Shown: one piece after another, positions 45,800 to 54,491 of the stretch | Position numbering within the stretch: position 1 is the first letter of the stretch | Layout of the letters: each line of letters starts with the position of its first letter | Assembly (NCBI RefSeq): GCF_007035645.1 | Contig: NZ_AP019632.1 | Location: 3,348,001-3,412,000, forward strand | Length of the DNA: 64,000 nt | Direction of reading: 5' to 3' | Origin: Enterobacter asburiae | GTDB lineage: Bacteria; Pseudomonadota; Gammaproteobacteria; Enterobacterales; Enterobacteriaceae | The notes under the pieces: generated by a model | Told to the model about the DNA's origin: nothing | Databases searched by the model: none | Seen by the model: the letters and a program-made list of their open reading frames with translations, nothing else | Made by a program: the position numbers and the translations under genes

Positions 45800-48409
45800 A
45801 TGAAAAATAAAAGTGCAGTGAGCACAAAGGCTAATTCAAAGGTATTGCACGCCAAACTGGCGCCGACCTGCTTTGCGACCATGCTTGCGCTGGGCATGAT
45901 TATGCCAGCTCAGGCTGCCATCGTGGCAGGTAATACCGATAAACCGGCCATTCATACGGATGCAAGTGGCGCAACCATCGTTGATATCAACAAGGCGAGC
46001 GCGGGTGGGGTTTCCCATAACGTTTATTCCGAATTTAACGTCGACAGCAACGGCGTGATCCTGAATAACAGCGGCACAGCAACCAACACCCAATTAGCAG
46101 GCCAGATCAATGGCAACGCGAATATGGCCGGCGGCAGCGCTAAAGTGATCCTGAACGAAGTGCGTTCATCCGATCCGAGCCAGCTGAACGGCATGGTCGA
46201 AGTGGCGGGCCAGTCCGCGCAGGTGATTATCGCCAACCCATCAGGCATTACCTGTGACGGCTGCGGCTTTATCAATACCAACCACGCTACGCTGACCACC
46301 GGTACTGCCACCTACGATAACAAGGGTAATGTTAGCGGTCTGGATGTGAGCAAAGGTCAGGTGACCATCACCGGTAAAGGGATGGATACCCGCTCTACGC
46401 AGTACACCGACATTATTGCCCGTTCAGTGAAGGTCAATGCGAAACTTCAGGCTAACGAACTGAATATCGTCACGGGTAATAACCACATTGATAAATATGG
46501 CCGCGTGCAGAAGAAGTATGACAGCAGCAATGCCCCGGACGTAGCGCTGGATGTGTCTGCGCTGGGCTCCATGTACGCGAATAAAATCTATATGGAAGGC
46601 ACTGACGCCGGCGTTGGCGTGCATATCGATGGTGCTGACCTGACGGCATCCGACACGCTGTCAATCAACGTTGAGGGTGTGGTCGAAAACAACGGCGGAC
46701 GTATCAGCGGTAAAAATTCAGCTACCGTGATGGGAAGTGATGTCCTGAACCATAACGGTCAGATTACCTCTGAGGGGATGGTGTCCGTTGCCGCAGACAA
46801 CACGCTGGACAACACTAACGGCGTCATTAAAGCTGCGATGGTGAATGTTTCCGGCAAAAATACCGTTAACAGCCATGGTTCCATTCAGGGCAGCCAGAAT
46901 ACCTTTATTACCGCTGACTCGCTGGACAACAGCGACGGTGAAATTCTCAGCAATGGCGATTTGACGATCGGCCGCGCCTCCTGGAATTACAATGCGCAGG
47001 GCGTGAATAACACCCATGGCCGCATTGTTGCTAAGGGTGCCCTCAGCGTTGACGCTGCCAGCCTGAACAACTCCGCTGGCCGCGTAGAAACCAACGGTGC
47101 GATGAGCGTCAATGTCGACACGCTGACGAACGACAACGGTCTCATTTCCGCCGGGAACGGCTGGAACATGATTAGCGCCTCCATGCTGAATAACGATAAC
47201 GGTGTGATTCAGTCTCTGGGATCTGACAGCCAGCTTCAGGTGAGCGGCAACAACATGCTCTCTAACCGCAATGGATCAATCCACAGCGACGGCTCTGTTT
47301 CAATCAATGGCGCGCTGGATAATATGTCCGGCACCATCGCAGCCGAAAAAGACCTCTTTATGTACGGCACGTCCTACTATTCTGACCTTGCCAGTAAGAT
47401 GGAAGCAGGCGGCAATATCGACATGACCGTGACCGGTACGTTCCAGAACGCCGGAACCCTTAAAGCGGGTCAGGATATGATGTTAACCATCGGTTCTAAT
47501 GGCTGGAATAACTATGGCGGCCCGGTGCAGAACAGCGGTTCCATCGCGGCTGGCGGTCGCCTGGCGCTGCAGATGAACAGCAGTCAGTTCGACAACAGCG
47601 GCGACATTACCGCTAATCAGATGGATCTTCAGCTGGCAGACCTGTCCAACAGCGGCTCGATCGTCAGCAAGAATGATATCAACCTGAACACCACTAGCCT
47701 GGAAAACCGGGGCAACGGTACGCTCGTCGCAGACCATAACATCAACATTACCGCCTCTTATCTGATGACCGATGCAGGCAGCCAGATCAACGCGGGTTCT
47801 GATGCCATGCTGTTTGTCATGAACAATCTGGACAACAGCGGTGACATCCGCGCGGCGCATGACATTAATCTCGACGTAATGGGCAGCTACGGCTGGTCTC
47901 AAAGCACCGCGTATAACTACGGCACGATTGTGGCGGGTAATACCCTGAACGCACAGATGGACCGCGTAACCCTCATCAACGGCGGTACGCTGTCTGCTGA
48001 TAACGGTATTACCCTGGTCAGCAACTACCTGACCAACAGCGGTAACATCACCAGTGCAAGCGGTATTACGCTGAACACGACTAACGGCATTAACAACGAA
48101 GCCAGCGGTAATATTACCGGCGATCGCGTGTACACCATGGGTTACGTCAATAACATGGGTGTGATTAACGAGACCGGTACAGCAAATCAAGACAACGGTA
48201 GTAACACTGCTGATAACAATAATACCAACCCAGATTCAGATACCACGGCGAATAATAGTGGAAATACCACCGTTAAGCCAAACGGTACACCTGAAGGTAA
48301 TGGCGTTTGGGAAAACGGCGTTGTCTATTATCCGGGCGATCTGTATTACGGGTATCCCATTCAGGATATCGTTTATTACCCAGGCGGCTACTCCATTTAT
48401 ACCGCTTAA
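45800..48409 (+). CDS. TpsA-type exoprotein with filamentous-haemagglutinin TPS domain
   Basis: An 869-residue secreted protein. Residues 1-39 form an extended signal peptide ending MIMPAQA. The TPS secretion domain spans about 40-280, with NNSGTATNTQLAGQINGNANM, NEVRSSDPSQLNGMVEVAG and Asn146 in ANPSGITCDGCGFINTNHATLTTG. A beta-helix of ~20-residue repeats follows (LDNSDGEILSNGDLTIG, LNNSAGRVETNGAMSV). Residues ~800-840 are a Ser/Thr/Asn-rich tract; the end is Tyr-rich (YYPGDLYYGYPI). It is much shorter than FhaB/CdiA and has no toxin domain. Start chosen from AAGGATAG upstream. An adhesin is likely. Confidence 0.9.
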   Translation: MKNKSAVSTKANSKVLHAKLAPTCFATMLALGMIMPAQAAIVAGNTDKPAIHTDASGATIVDINKASAGGVSHNVYSEFNVDSNGVILNNSGTATNTQLAGQINGNANMAGGSAKVILNEVRSSDPSQLNGMVEVAGQSAQVIIANPSGITCDGCGFINTNHATLTTGTATYDNKGNVSGLDVSKGQVTITGKGMDTRSTQYTDIIARSVKVNAKLQANELNIVTGNNHIDKYGRVQKKYDSSNAPDVALDVSALGSMYANKIYMEGTDAGVGVHIDGADLTASDTLSINVEGVVENNGGRISGKNSATVMGSDVLNHNGQITSEGMVSVAADNTLDNTNGVIKAAMVNVSGKNTVNSHGSIQGSQNTFITADSLDNSDGEILSNGDLTIGRASWNYNAQGVNNTHGRIVAKGALSVDAASLNNSAGRVETNGAMSVNVDTLTNDNGLISAGNGWNMISASMLNNDNGVIQSLGSDSQLQVSGNNMLSNRNGSIHSDGSVSINGALDNMSGTIAAEKDLFMYGTSYYSDLASKMEAGGNIDMTVTGTFQNAGTLKAGQDMMLTIGSNGWNNYGGPVQNSGSIAAGGRLALQMNSSQFDNSGDITANQMDLQLADLSNSGSIVSKNDINLNTTSLENRGNGTLVADHNINITASYLMTDAGSQINAGSDAMLFVMNNLDNSGDIRAAHDINLDVMGSYGWSQSTAYNYGTIVAGNTLNAQMDRVTLINGGTLSADNGITLVSNYLTNSGNITSASGITLNTTNGINNEASGNITGDRVYTMGYVNNMGVINETGTANQDNGSNTADNNNTNPDSDTTANNSGNTTVKPNGTPEGNGVWENGVVYYPGDLYYGYPIQDIVYYPGGYSIYTA

Positions 48410-48427
48410 TCGTTTGAAATAAACCAA

Positions 48428-48461
48428 AGCCCCATTCCTGGAATGGGGCTATCTATTTTTT
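48428..48461 (+). terminator. Hairpin terminator/attenuator between tpsA and tpsB
   Basis: AGCCCCATTCC and GGAATGGGGCT form an 11-bp stem with a 1-base turn, then ATCTATTTTTT. It lies 19 bases after tpsA and before tpsB, so it would lower the transporter relative to the exoprotein. Confidence 0.8.
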
Positions 48462-48502
48462 CGTTATATTCAGGATCCTTCGCGGTCCATAAAGTTATTT
48501 AC

Positions 48503-50161
48503 ATGACTAATTATCGATCTGGCCTCGTTCTGCTATCACTGCTCGCGTCACTTCCCGATACTGTACATGCTGAACCGGCCACCACTCAGCAGCAGGATCA
48601 GGCGAGGCACGAACAGCTTGCACCGCCTGGGAAGTCAGTCCTTTCATCAGAAGGCATGCTCGCAACTGATGCGCTTGCACTGCCACATGAGACAGTGTGC
48701 TACGACATTCAGCATCTGAACATCGACAATACGCAGTCGCTTCCTCACTGGCTCACTTTTCGCGATATCATTCGTCAGGCTGAGAATAACTGTATCGGCG
48801 TGAAGGGAATTAAAGCCATACATACGGCCGTGCAGAATCGATTAATATCCCACGGATTTATTACTACCCGCGTATTAATACCGGAGCAAAATTTGCACAA
48901 GGGAACGTTAACCCTGCGAATTCTGCCTGGACGCGTCAGTGATGTCATTATTCAGGATGAAAGCGGCCTCCCCGTTCATAGCTGGAATAACGTCCCACAA
49001 GGGCCGGACGATCTCCTCGATTTACGCGGTCTGGAACAGGGGCTGGAAAACCTGCAGCGTATTCCCGGTTCGCAGGCCAGTATTCGTCTGGTGCCGGGGG
49101 AAAATCCTGGCGATACCCGCATTGAGATCAAGCGCGACCAGCGTAAAGCCTGGCGACTGGGCAGCTGGTTTGATGATTCCGGTAGTAAATACACCGGACG
49201 GTACCAGGGGGGCCTGGCGCTGTATCTGGATAACCCCACCTCGCTCAACGATATGTTTTATGCAGCGTATGGCGGTGGCTTCAAAAATGAAAACGGCAAG
49301 CGTAACGATAATACCTCGGCGTTTTACTCCGTTCCCTGGGGATACTGGGCGCTGGAACTTTATGCCAGCCAGTACAGAACGACGCAGACTCTCCATAGCG
49401 GTGATTTTAACTACCGGTACAGTAGCGATGAAAAGTTAATGACCGCCGCGCTTAACCGCGTGGTTTACCGCAGCGCGAGCCAGAAAACCACGCTGGACTT
49501 TAAAGGGATCAAGCGGGATTCCCGCTACGATCTTAATGACGTGGAAGTGGAGGTTCAGCACCGGGACACCAGCAGCTGGCAGCTCAGCCTGGAACATTTA
49601 GCCTATCTTCCCTTCGGTCAGCTTACGGCAAGCCTCGGTTATCAACATGCCGCACCGTGGTTTGGTGAAGAACCCGATGCTGAAGAGATGGTGGGCAGTG
49701 CCGACGCGCAGGCGCGCATCATTACGCTGAGTGCAGACGGTACTTTCCCGTTCAAACTGGGCAAGTTTGCCCTCAGCTATGAACCGCACTTCAAGCAACA
49801 GACCTCTCCGGACAGGCTGACCCAGCCCGATAAGTTCACCATCGGCAACCGCTGGACGGTGCGAGGCTTTGACGGAGAGTCCTCATTGTATGCCGACAAA
49901 GGCTGGTATCTGCGCAACGATATCAACCTGAATCTGCCGGTATGGGGAATGCAGCCGTATATTGGCGCAGACTATGGCGAAGTCAGCGGCTCAGAAAATG
50001 ATTACTGGAGCGGGGCGCACATTGCAGGTGCGGTCGCTGGCGTGCGCGGGGTAAAAGGCCATCTGGGGTATGACCTTTTTGCGGGTGTACCACTGGCAAA
50101 ACCGGATGAGATGCATACCAGTCCCGTCACGCTTGGGTTTTCGGTGCAATGGCAGTACTGA
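48503..50161 (+). CDS. TpsB-type outer-membrane transporter (ShlB/FhaC/HecB family)
   Basis: A 552-residue Omp85-superfamily protein. The signal peptide is about residues 1-23. A POTRA domain follows (CYDIQHLNIDNTQSLPHWLTFRDIIRQAENNCIGVKGIKAIHTAVQNRLISHGFITTRVLIPEQNLHKGTLTLRILPGRV), then a second POTRA and a 16-strand barrel. The conserved VRGF motif sits in TVRGFDGESSLYADKGWYLRND. It exports the TpsA protein encoded 93 bases upstream. Start at 48503 gives a clean signal peptide; the frame upstream crosses the terminator hairpin. Confidence 0.9.
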   Translation: MTNYRSGLVLLSLLASLPDTVHAEPATTQQQDQARHEQLAPPGKSVLSSEGMLATDALALPHETVCYDIQHLNIDNTQSLPHWLTFRDIIRQAENNCIGVKGIKAIHTAVQNRLISHGFITTRVLIPEQNLHKGTLTLRILPGRVSDVIIQDESGLPVHSWNNVPQGPDDLLDLRGLEQGLENLQRIPGSQASIRLVPGENPGDTRIEIKRDQRKAWRLGSWFDDSGSKYTGRYQGGLALYLDNPTSLNDMFYAAYGGGFKNENGKRNDNTSAFYSVPWGYWALELYASQYRTTQTLHSGDFNYRYSSDEKLMTAALNRVVYRSASQKTTLDFKGIKRDSRYDLNDVEVEVQHRDTSSWQLSLEHLAYLPFGQLTASLGYQHAAPWFGEEPDAEEMVGSADAQARIITLSADGTFPFKLGKFALSYEPHFKQQTSPDRLTQPDKFTIGNRWTVRGFDGESSLYADKGWYLRNDINLNLPVWGMQPYIGADYGEVSGSENDYWSGAHIAGAVAGVRGVKGHLGYDLFAGVPLAKPDEMHTSPVTLGFSVQWQY

Positions 50162-50223
50162 CGGAGAAAGTCTCAGAATGGACGCAGGAGCGTTAGCCCC
50201 TGTCGGAGGGGGTAAATACAATC

Positions 50224-51962
50224 ATGATTTACCCTCTTCAGGCTCTAATGAACACGCTGACATCCTCTTTGATTACGCTGGCAAATATATTGCTAAACGC
50301 CCGCACGATACGCGTGCTGATACTGTCCACTTTCAGCCTTTACTGGCTGGTGCTACTCCATATCCCCTGGCCTAACAACGGCGATTACGGCATGAACCTG
50401 CCGATGAACCTGCTGTGCTGGGGCGTGATGTCCATGCTGTCGCTGCTGGTATGGCTTTTTTTGCGTACGGCAACCGTGCGTATTACACGCACCAGCATAC
50501 TCATGCTGGCGAGCGCGGTTCTGTTTACGCTGCCGATCCTCTGGTCTCCTTCTGAAGGCTTACCGACTGCCCTACCCCGGCTGGTCGGGATCTGGGGCGG
50601 AGTGTTGTGTTACGTGACTCTGCTTCAGGTTCCTCTTCAGGAGAAAGAAACCACAGGGATTTTTTATCTGCTGGCTATCGCTGCCGTTGTGGAATGTCTG
50701 ATTTCGCTGGCGGGGCTTTACTGCCCGGCGTATCTCCCCTTCCCGCTCAATAACCTGGCTGAAAATTATTCTGGCTACGCACCGGGTATATTTCAGCAAC
50801 TGAATGTCACCGCTCATTTCTGGCGACGGGGCTGGTCGCCCTGCTGTTTGTTCTTGCCGATGCTCGATGCGTCTGTTACCGGGTTCGCGCAGAATCGTAT
50901 CGCCTGCTGTTTATTTGTGTCAGCATCATAGTGATATCGGCCACGCTGGTTGTGTTTCACTCACGCACCGGCTGGCTCGGCGGGTTAATCGGCATTCTGT
51001 GCGTATCGGTGATGTTCAGCCACCCGCGTTTTCGCGTTCGAACGACAAGTCGCCGCCGCCTGCTGGTGGTCCTTTTGCCGTTCGCGGGTGGGCTTTTAGG
51101 CATGCTGATGCTGAATCAGCCTCTGGACGCATCCCTCGCGCACGAAAGCTCCAGCAATCAGCGGATGTTAACCCTGGAATACACGCTACGTATGATCGGC
51201 GTTCATCCTTGGCGGGGCTGGGGGTTAGGAATGTTTGAACCCGCCTTCCAGAATTTTATGGCCGCGCTGCCGTTCGATAATCCAAGCCGGGAAATGATGC
51301 AACACCCGCACAATGAGACGCTGTTTATCTGGGCGGAGGGCGGCGTGATTGCGCTGGCGGGCGGGCTGTGTCTCCTGTGGGGCTGGATAGTTCTTTTCCT
51401 GAGGCGAAAAAGCCTGTGGCAGTGGGCGGCACTGCTCACCACCTTGCCGATTCTGCTGCACACTCAGGTGGAGTTTCCACTCTATTATTCCGTGGCGCAC
51501 TATTTTGCCATTCTGATTTTAATGGCCTCAGCAGACGGAGAACTCCGCACATTTCAGGTTCGCAGTTCGCGGTTACGTTGGCCGCTGGTGTTCATCGCAC
51601 TGTATGGCTTAGTGCTTTCTGCACAGCTTTTTTTTGCCAGCATTGTGCTGGGAAATTTTGAGACGGGCAGACTTGCTTTCCCTGAGAGCATTACCGGTTT
51701 ACACGTGCCGGGACTCATGCAGATGCGCTATCAGCGTGACCTTAGCCAGCTCCATTTGTTGCATTTCAACCGGTCGGGCGATATCGATGAGCTGGAAAAG
51801 TATGCCGTTGAAAACAGGGAGTGGATTACATTGCATATGGTCGAGGATGCCTGGAACGATCAGGTCAATATTATGTCCTTTTTACAGCACCAGAGCGAAG
51901 CTGAGAAATTAAAACTCCAGGCCCACCGGTTAATGCCATGGGACGATCGTTTTAAGCCATAA
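50224..51962 (+). pseudogene. WaaL/PglL-type O-antigen ligase or O-oligosaccharyltransferase, frameshifted
   Basis: Two frames join into one ~579-residue polytopic membrane protein. The first runs from 50224 to GIFQQLNVTA; one base is missing near 50812-50814, after which SFLATGLVALLFVLADA...VVFHSRTGWLGGLIG continues in the other frame to 51962. The Wzy_C signature HSRTGWLGG and the periplasmic HPHNETLFIWAEGG are typical of WaaL and PglL ligases, and the long C-terminal domain resembles PglL. GGAGGGGG precedes the ATG. It follows tpsB by 62 bases, suggesting it once glycosylated TpsA. The lesion is not in a homopolymer. Confidence 0.8.
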
Positions 51963-51980
51963 GGGATCCAAAACGCTTTC

Positions 51981-52007
51981 AGCCGCGTTTATTAACGCGG
52001 CTTTTTT
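51981..52007 (+). terminator. Rho-independent terminator of the tps block
   Basis: AGCCGCGTT and AACGCGGCT pair around a short loop, followed by TTTTTT; 18 bases after the ligase stop codon. Confidence 0.88.
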
Positions 52008-52281
52008 ATATGTGGAATTACGTCCTGAAGGCAGATCCACGTATTCCTCCCTCTCCTCAGAATGTCATCACTCCTGCAGTTTAAAATAGCCTATAGCGAG
52101 GTACGTCCCAGCAAAAAAACCTTCTGGCATTGCGGCTAGAGACAACAGGTTTTGGCGATACGCCATTGAAGATATAGTTGAAGCGGGAAGAAGATTAGTA
52201 TAGACGCTAACTCTGCGTAGATCGCCAGAATCAAACCCGTTCAGGGCAAGAATTGGGAATAGAACGAGGCAGAAACAATGA

Positions 52282-52300
52282 GGCCGGGCGTCCTGCCCGG
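52282..52300 (-). terminator. Possible terminator of the fimbrial operon
   Basis: CCGGGC and GCCCGG form a GC-rich hairpin 16 bases beyond the adhesin stop. The U-tract on the minus strand is weak, so this is tentative. Confidence 0.4.
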
Positions 52301-52316
52301 TCGGTCATTGCGGACG

Positions 52317-53294
52317 TTACTGGTAGATGAGTTCCAGAACTGCCGTGGCATTTGCTGCGCCAGGACGAATTGCTTCTTTAGTTTGAATATAGCGAGCGGT
52401 AATAGGAAAACTTTCTTTCCCGCCGGAAGATTTTTTCAAAGTAATGAGTTTGTTGATTTCAAGCGGCGTGCCATTATAAAGAAGCTGTACGCCTACACCA
52501 TCTGCAACGCCGTTCTGGCCCTGATTGCCACTGAGTGCCAGAATACTCTTTTCGGTGGAATCAGGGTTCTGTACGCCATTAAGCTTAATATTGATATTTG
52601 CGTCGGCATTGCAGTCCAGCTTAAGATCCACCGTGCTCGTCTTATCAGGAGTAGAATTCACCCCTTTAAATTCAGTTGTGAGTACGTCTCCGATCGGAAA
52701 GGACAAGCCATTGCCTGATTCAATTGAACATGCCAAAGAGTTAATATTCCCTCCCGATGTATTTATGTTAAAGAGAACAGTGCTTGTTTCTAAATTGGTC
52801 ACACGGCCTATTTCGCCTGCCGCCAGTCGGCCCGAAGTAATATCTCCCGTCTTTACTAAATAAACGGTTGCAACATTACTTGCTGTCCAATACGTATACG
52901 AACTCATACCAGTCGGGCTACTGAAAGAATTATTCTTCCCTGGATTTTCAAAATAATCGTAAGCTCCGGCACCTGAATGGGTATAAGTAAACACCTTAAT
53001 GCCGACGCCCGGGATGTTTGTATTATAAACGGAGGCGAGTGATGTTTTAGTTGCACCGGCATAATTCATCTTCATCTCTTGCGTGCATGCACCGGCGTAT
53101 GCAGAGATACCTACCGTCGCCGGGACGGAAACCTCCTTCTGCAATAACACGGTGCCTACCGGCACATCTCTTTGTATATTAAGATCGTTAAAGGTAAAAT
53201 CTGCTACCTGGCCTTGACCACCTGGAGTACAACTAGCATAGCTATACCCACAAAACAAAAAGGCAATAAGGAAAAAAAAGATATTTCGATTCAT
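52317..53294 (-). CDS. Two-domain fimbrial tip adhesin (FimH position)
   Basis: A 325-residue exported protein, last gene of the operon. Signal peptide ~1-20 (MNRNIFFFLIAFLFCGYSYA) precedes CTPGGQGQ. The N-terminal ~170 residues have Cys pairs and aromatic-rich strands (VFTYTHSGAGAYDYFENPG, GMSSYTYWTA), a lectin-like receptor domain. The C-terminal pilin domain starts near LACSIESGNGLSFPIGDV and ends with the donor-strand-accepting motif AVLELIYQ. Its size and position equal FimH, but the receptor domain shows no clear FimH mannose-pocket motif, so the ligand is unknown. Confidence 0.85.
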   Translation of the reverse strand: MNRNIFFFLIAFLFCGYSYASCTPGGQGQVADFTFNDLNIQRDVPVGTVLLQKEVSVPATVGISAYAGACTQEMKMNYAGATKTSLASVYNTNIPGVGIKVFTYTHSGAGAYDYFENPGKNNSFSSPTGMSSYTYWTASNVATVYLVKTGDITSGRLAAGEIGRVTNLETSTVLFNINTSGGNINSLACSIESGNGLSFPIGDVLTTEFKGVNSTPDKTSTVDLKLDCNADANINIKLNGVQNPDSTEKSILALSGNQGQNGVADGVGVQLLYNGTPLEINKLITLKKSSGGKESFPITARYIQTKEAIRPGAANATAVLELIYQ

Positions 53295-53414
53295 AACACA
53301 TATCTCATAAAAACCTAAAGTCAGATCAATCCTTCTTTAGTTACTGAAAAAGAAAATACAATGAACTTGTATTAAATATGAAACAGAAAAGCCATAAATC
53401 TGTCATTGGCCGTT

Positions 53415-53942
53415 TCACTCATAATTTATGACAAACGTCACCGTCACATTCGTGCTTCCCGCCGTAACGCTGTCTTTTACAGCCGTATAACGCGCCGAGA
53501 AATCCAATACCGCCTCAGCCTGCTCCGGTTTCAGTGCTACACCCGTGCTGGTTTTCCCCGGTGGGACAGGCTTACCGTTACCGTCATAGATTCCCAGTGC
53601 CAGACCATTGACTGAATCTGAACTGACGTCAATAGCGAATAAATCAGAGTTTAGTGAATCCGCAACGCCCGAAAAGGTAACGGTGGCTTCACTTGCCGCC
53701 GGTCCGCAATGTTCCAAATTAATGGAGAATGACTTATCGGGTGAACTGTCTCCTACTTTCCTGAATTGTTTTTGTGCCATCACCCCCATATCCACAACGA
53801 AATTTTGTGAATCAGAAGCAATTTCGCAAGTGTTATCCTGAATAACACCTGCAATATTCACCGTTCCGTCATGGGCCTGTGACAGGCCACAAAAAATCAT
53901 CACTAACCAGGAAATAAACTGTATCTTATTACATTGAATCAT
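53415..53942 (-). CDS. Minor fimbrial subunit (FimG position)
   Basis: A 175-residue pilin. A signal peptide of ~22 residues (MIQCNKIQFISWLVMIFCGLSQA) precedes HDGTVNIAGVIQDNTCEIA; Cys pair (NTCEI, LEHCGP) and the C-terminal beta-zipper VTVTFVINYE are present. The start at 53942 was preferred to 53996, which overlaps the upstream gene and spoils the signal peptide. Likely a tip-fibrillum adaptor between the FimF-like subunit and the adhesin. Confidence 0.85.
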   Translation of the reverse strand: MIQCNKIQFISWLVMIFCGLSQAHDGTVNIAGVIQDNTCEIASDSQNFVVDMGVMAQKQFRKVGDSSPDKSFSINLEHCGPAASEATVTFSGVADSLNSDLFAIDVSSDSVNGLALGIYDGNGKPVPPGKTSTGVALKPEQAEAVLDFSARYTAVKDSVTAGSTNVTVTFVINYE

Positions 53943-53952
53943 GACCAGTAAC

Positions 53953-54477
53953 TCATTGATATGATAAATCAAAAAATAACACTGCTGTCGCATCACCAGG
54001 CGTCACAGGGTATTTTGTTGATTTGTAACGCAACAGAAAGGAGAGCGTATTTTCTCCCTCATCCAATGGAAATGTCTTCGATTCGGACTTATTAAAAGGT
54101 ATGGTTTTGCCCCCGTTATCCAGCAATTCAATACCAATACCTGTAGCGAGTGTCGTTCCTGTTTCAGTTTCGCTCAGAGCGAGTAATACTGGATTGTCAG
54201 CATCGGGCGTACCCGAAAACTTAACCGAAACTGAAGCCAATTTACTGTAACAATTTGAGAGATTAATATTCATCGCTTTGAATGCAGAATTACTGCCGAC
54301 AGAGGGAAAATCCTTACCTGAAAATGAGCCTATAGTGATTTTTTTTGTGAAAGCAACCTCACAGACGCTTGCCACCACATCGCCAGAGATGGTCAGGGTA
54401 CTTTCGCTCGCCTTAGCCGGGAATATCCCTGCCACAGAAAAAATAAGCAAGAAAAAACATAACACATTATTTTTCAT
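53953..54477 (-). CDS. Minor fimbrial subunit (FimF position)
   Basis: A 174-residue pilin with signal peptide MKNNVLCFFLLIFSVAGIFPAKA, then SESTLTISGDVVASVCEVAFTKKI. The Cys pair lies in SVCEV and LSNCYS, and it ends AVLFFDLSYQ. The start at 54477 gives the clean signal; eight codons of open frame precede it inside the usher end. A tip adaptor by position. Confidence 0.85.
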   Translation of the reverse strand: MKNNVLCFFLLIFSVAGIFPAKASESTLTISGDVVASVCEVAFTKKITIGSFSGKDFPSVGSNSAFKAMNINLSNCYSKLASVSVKFSGTPDADNPVLLALSETETGTTLATGIGIELLDNGGKTIPFNKSESKTFPLDEGENTLSFLLRYKSTKYPVTPGDATAVLFFDLSYQ

Positions 54478-54491
54478 GGTTTCCTTCCCTA

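Larger units (their letters stand above)
51963..52316. other. Intergenic region between the tps block and the fimbrial operon
   Basis: Apart from the terminators at its two ends, these 354 bases show no gene with a ribosome site or recognisable product. The two neighbouring units converge here. Confidence 0.5.

Noticed and set aside
45800..48409. Contact-dependent inhibition (CdiA) or large toxin
   Set aside because: The protein is only 869 residues, has no VENN or pretoxin motif and no C-terminal toxin domain, and no immunity gene follows.
51963..52316. Short peptides on either strand in the gap between the tps block and fimbriae
   Set aside because: Frames are under 20 codons, lack ribosome sites and have no recognisable similarity.
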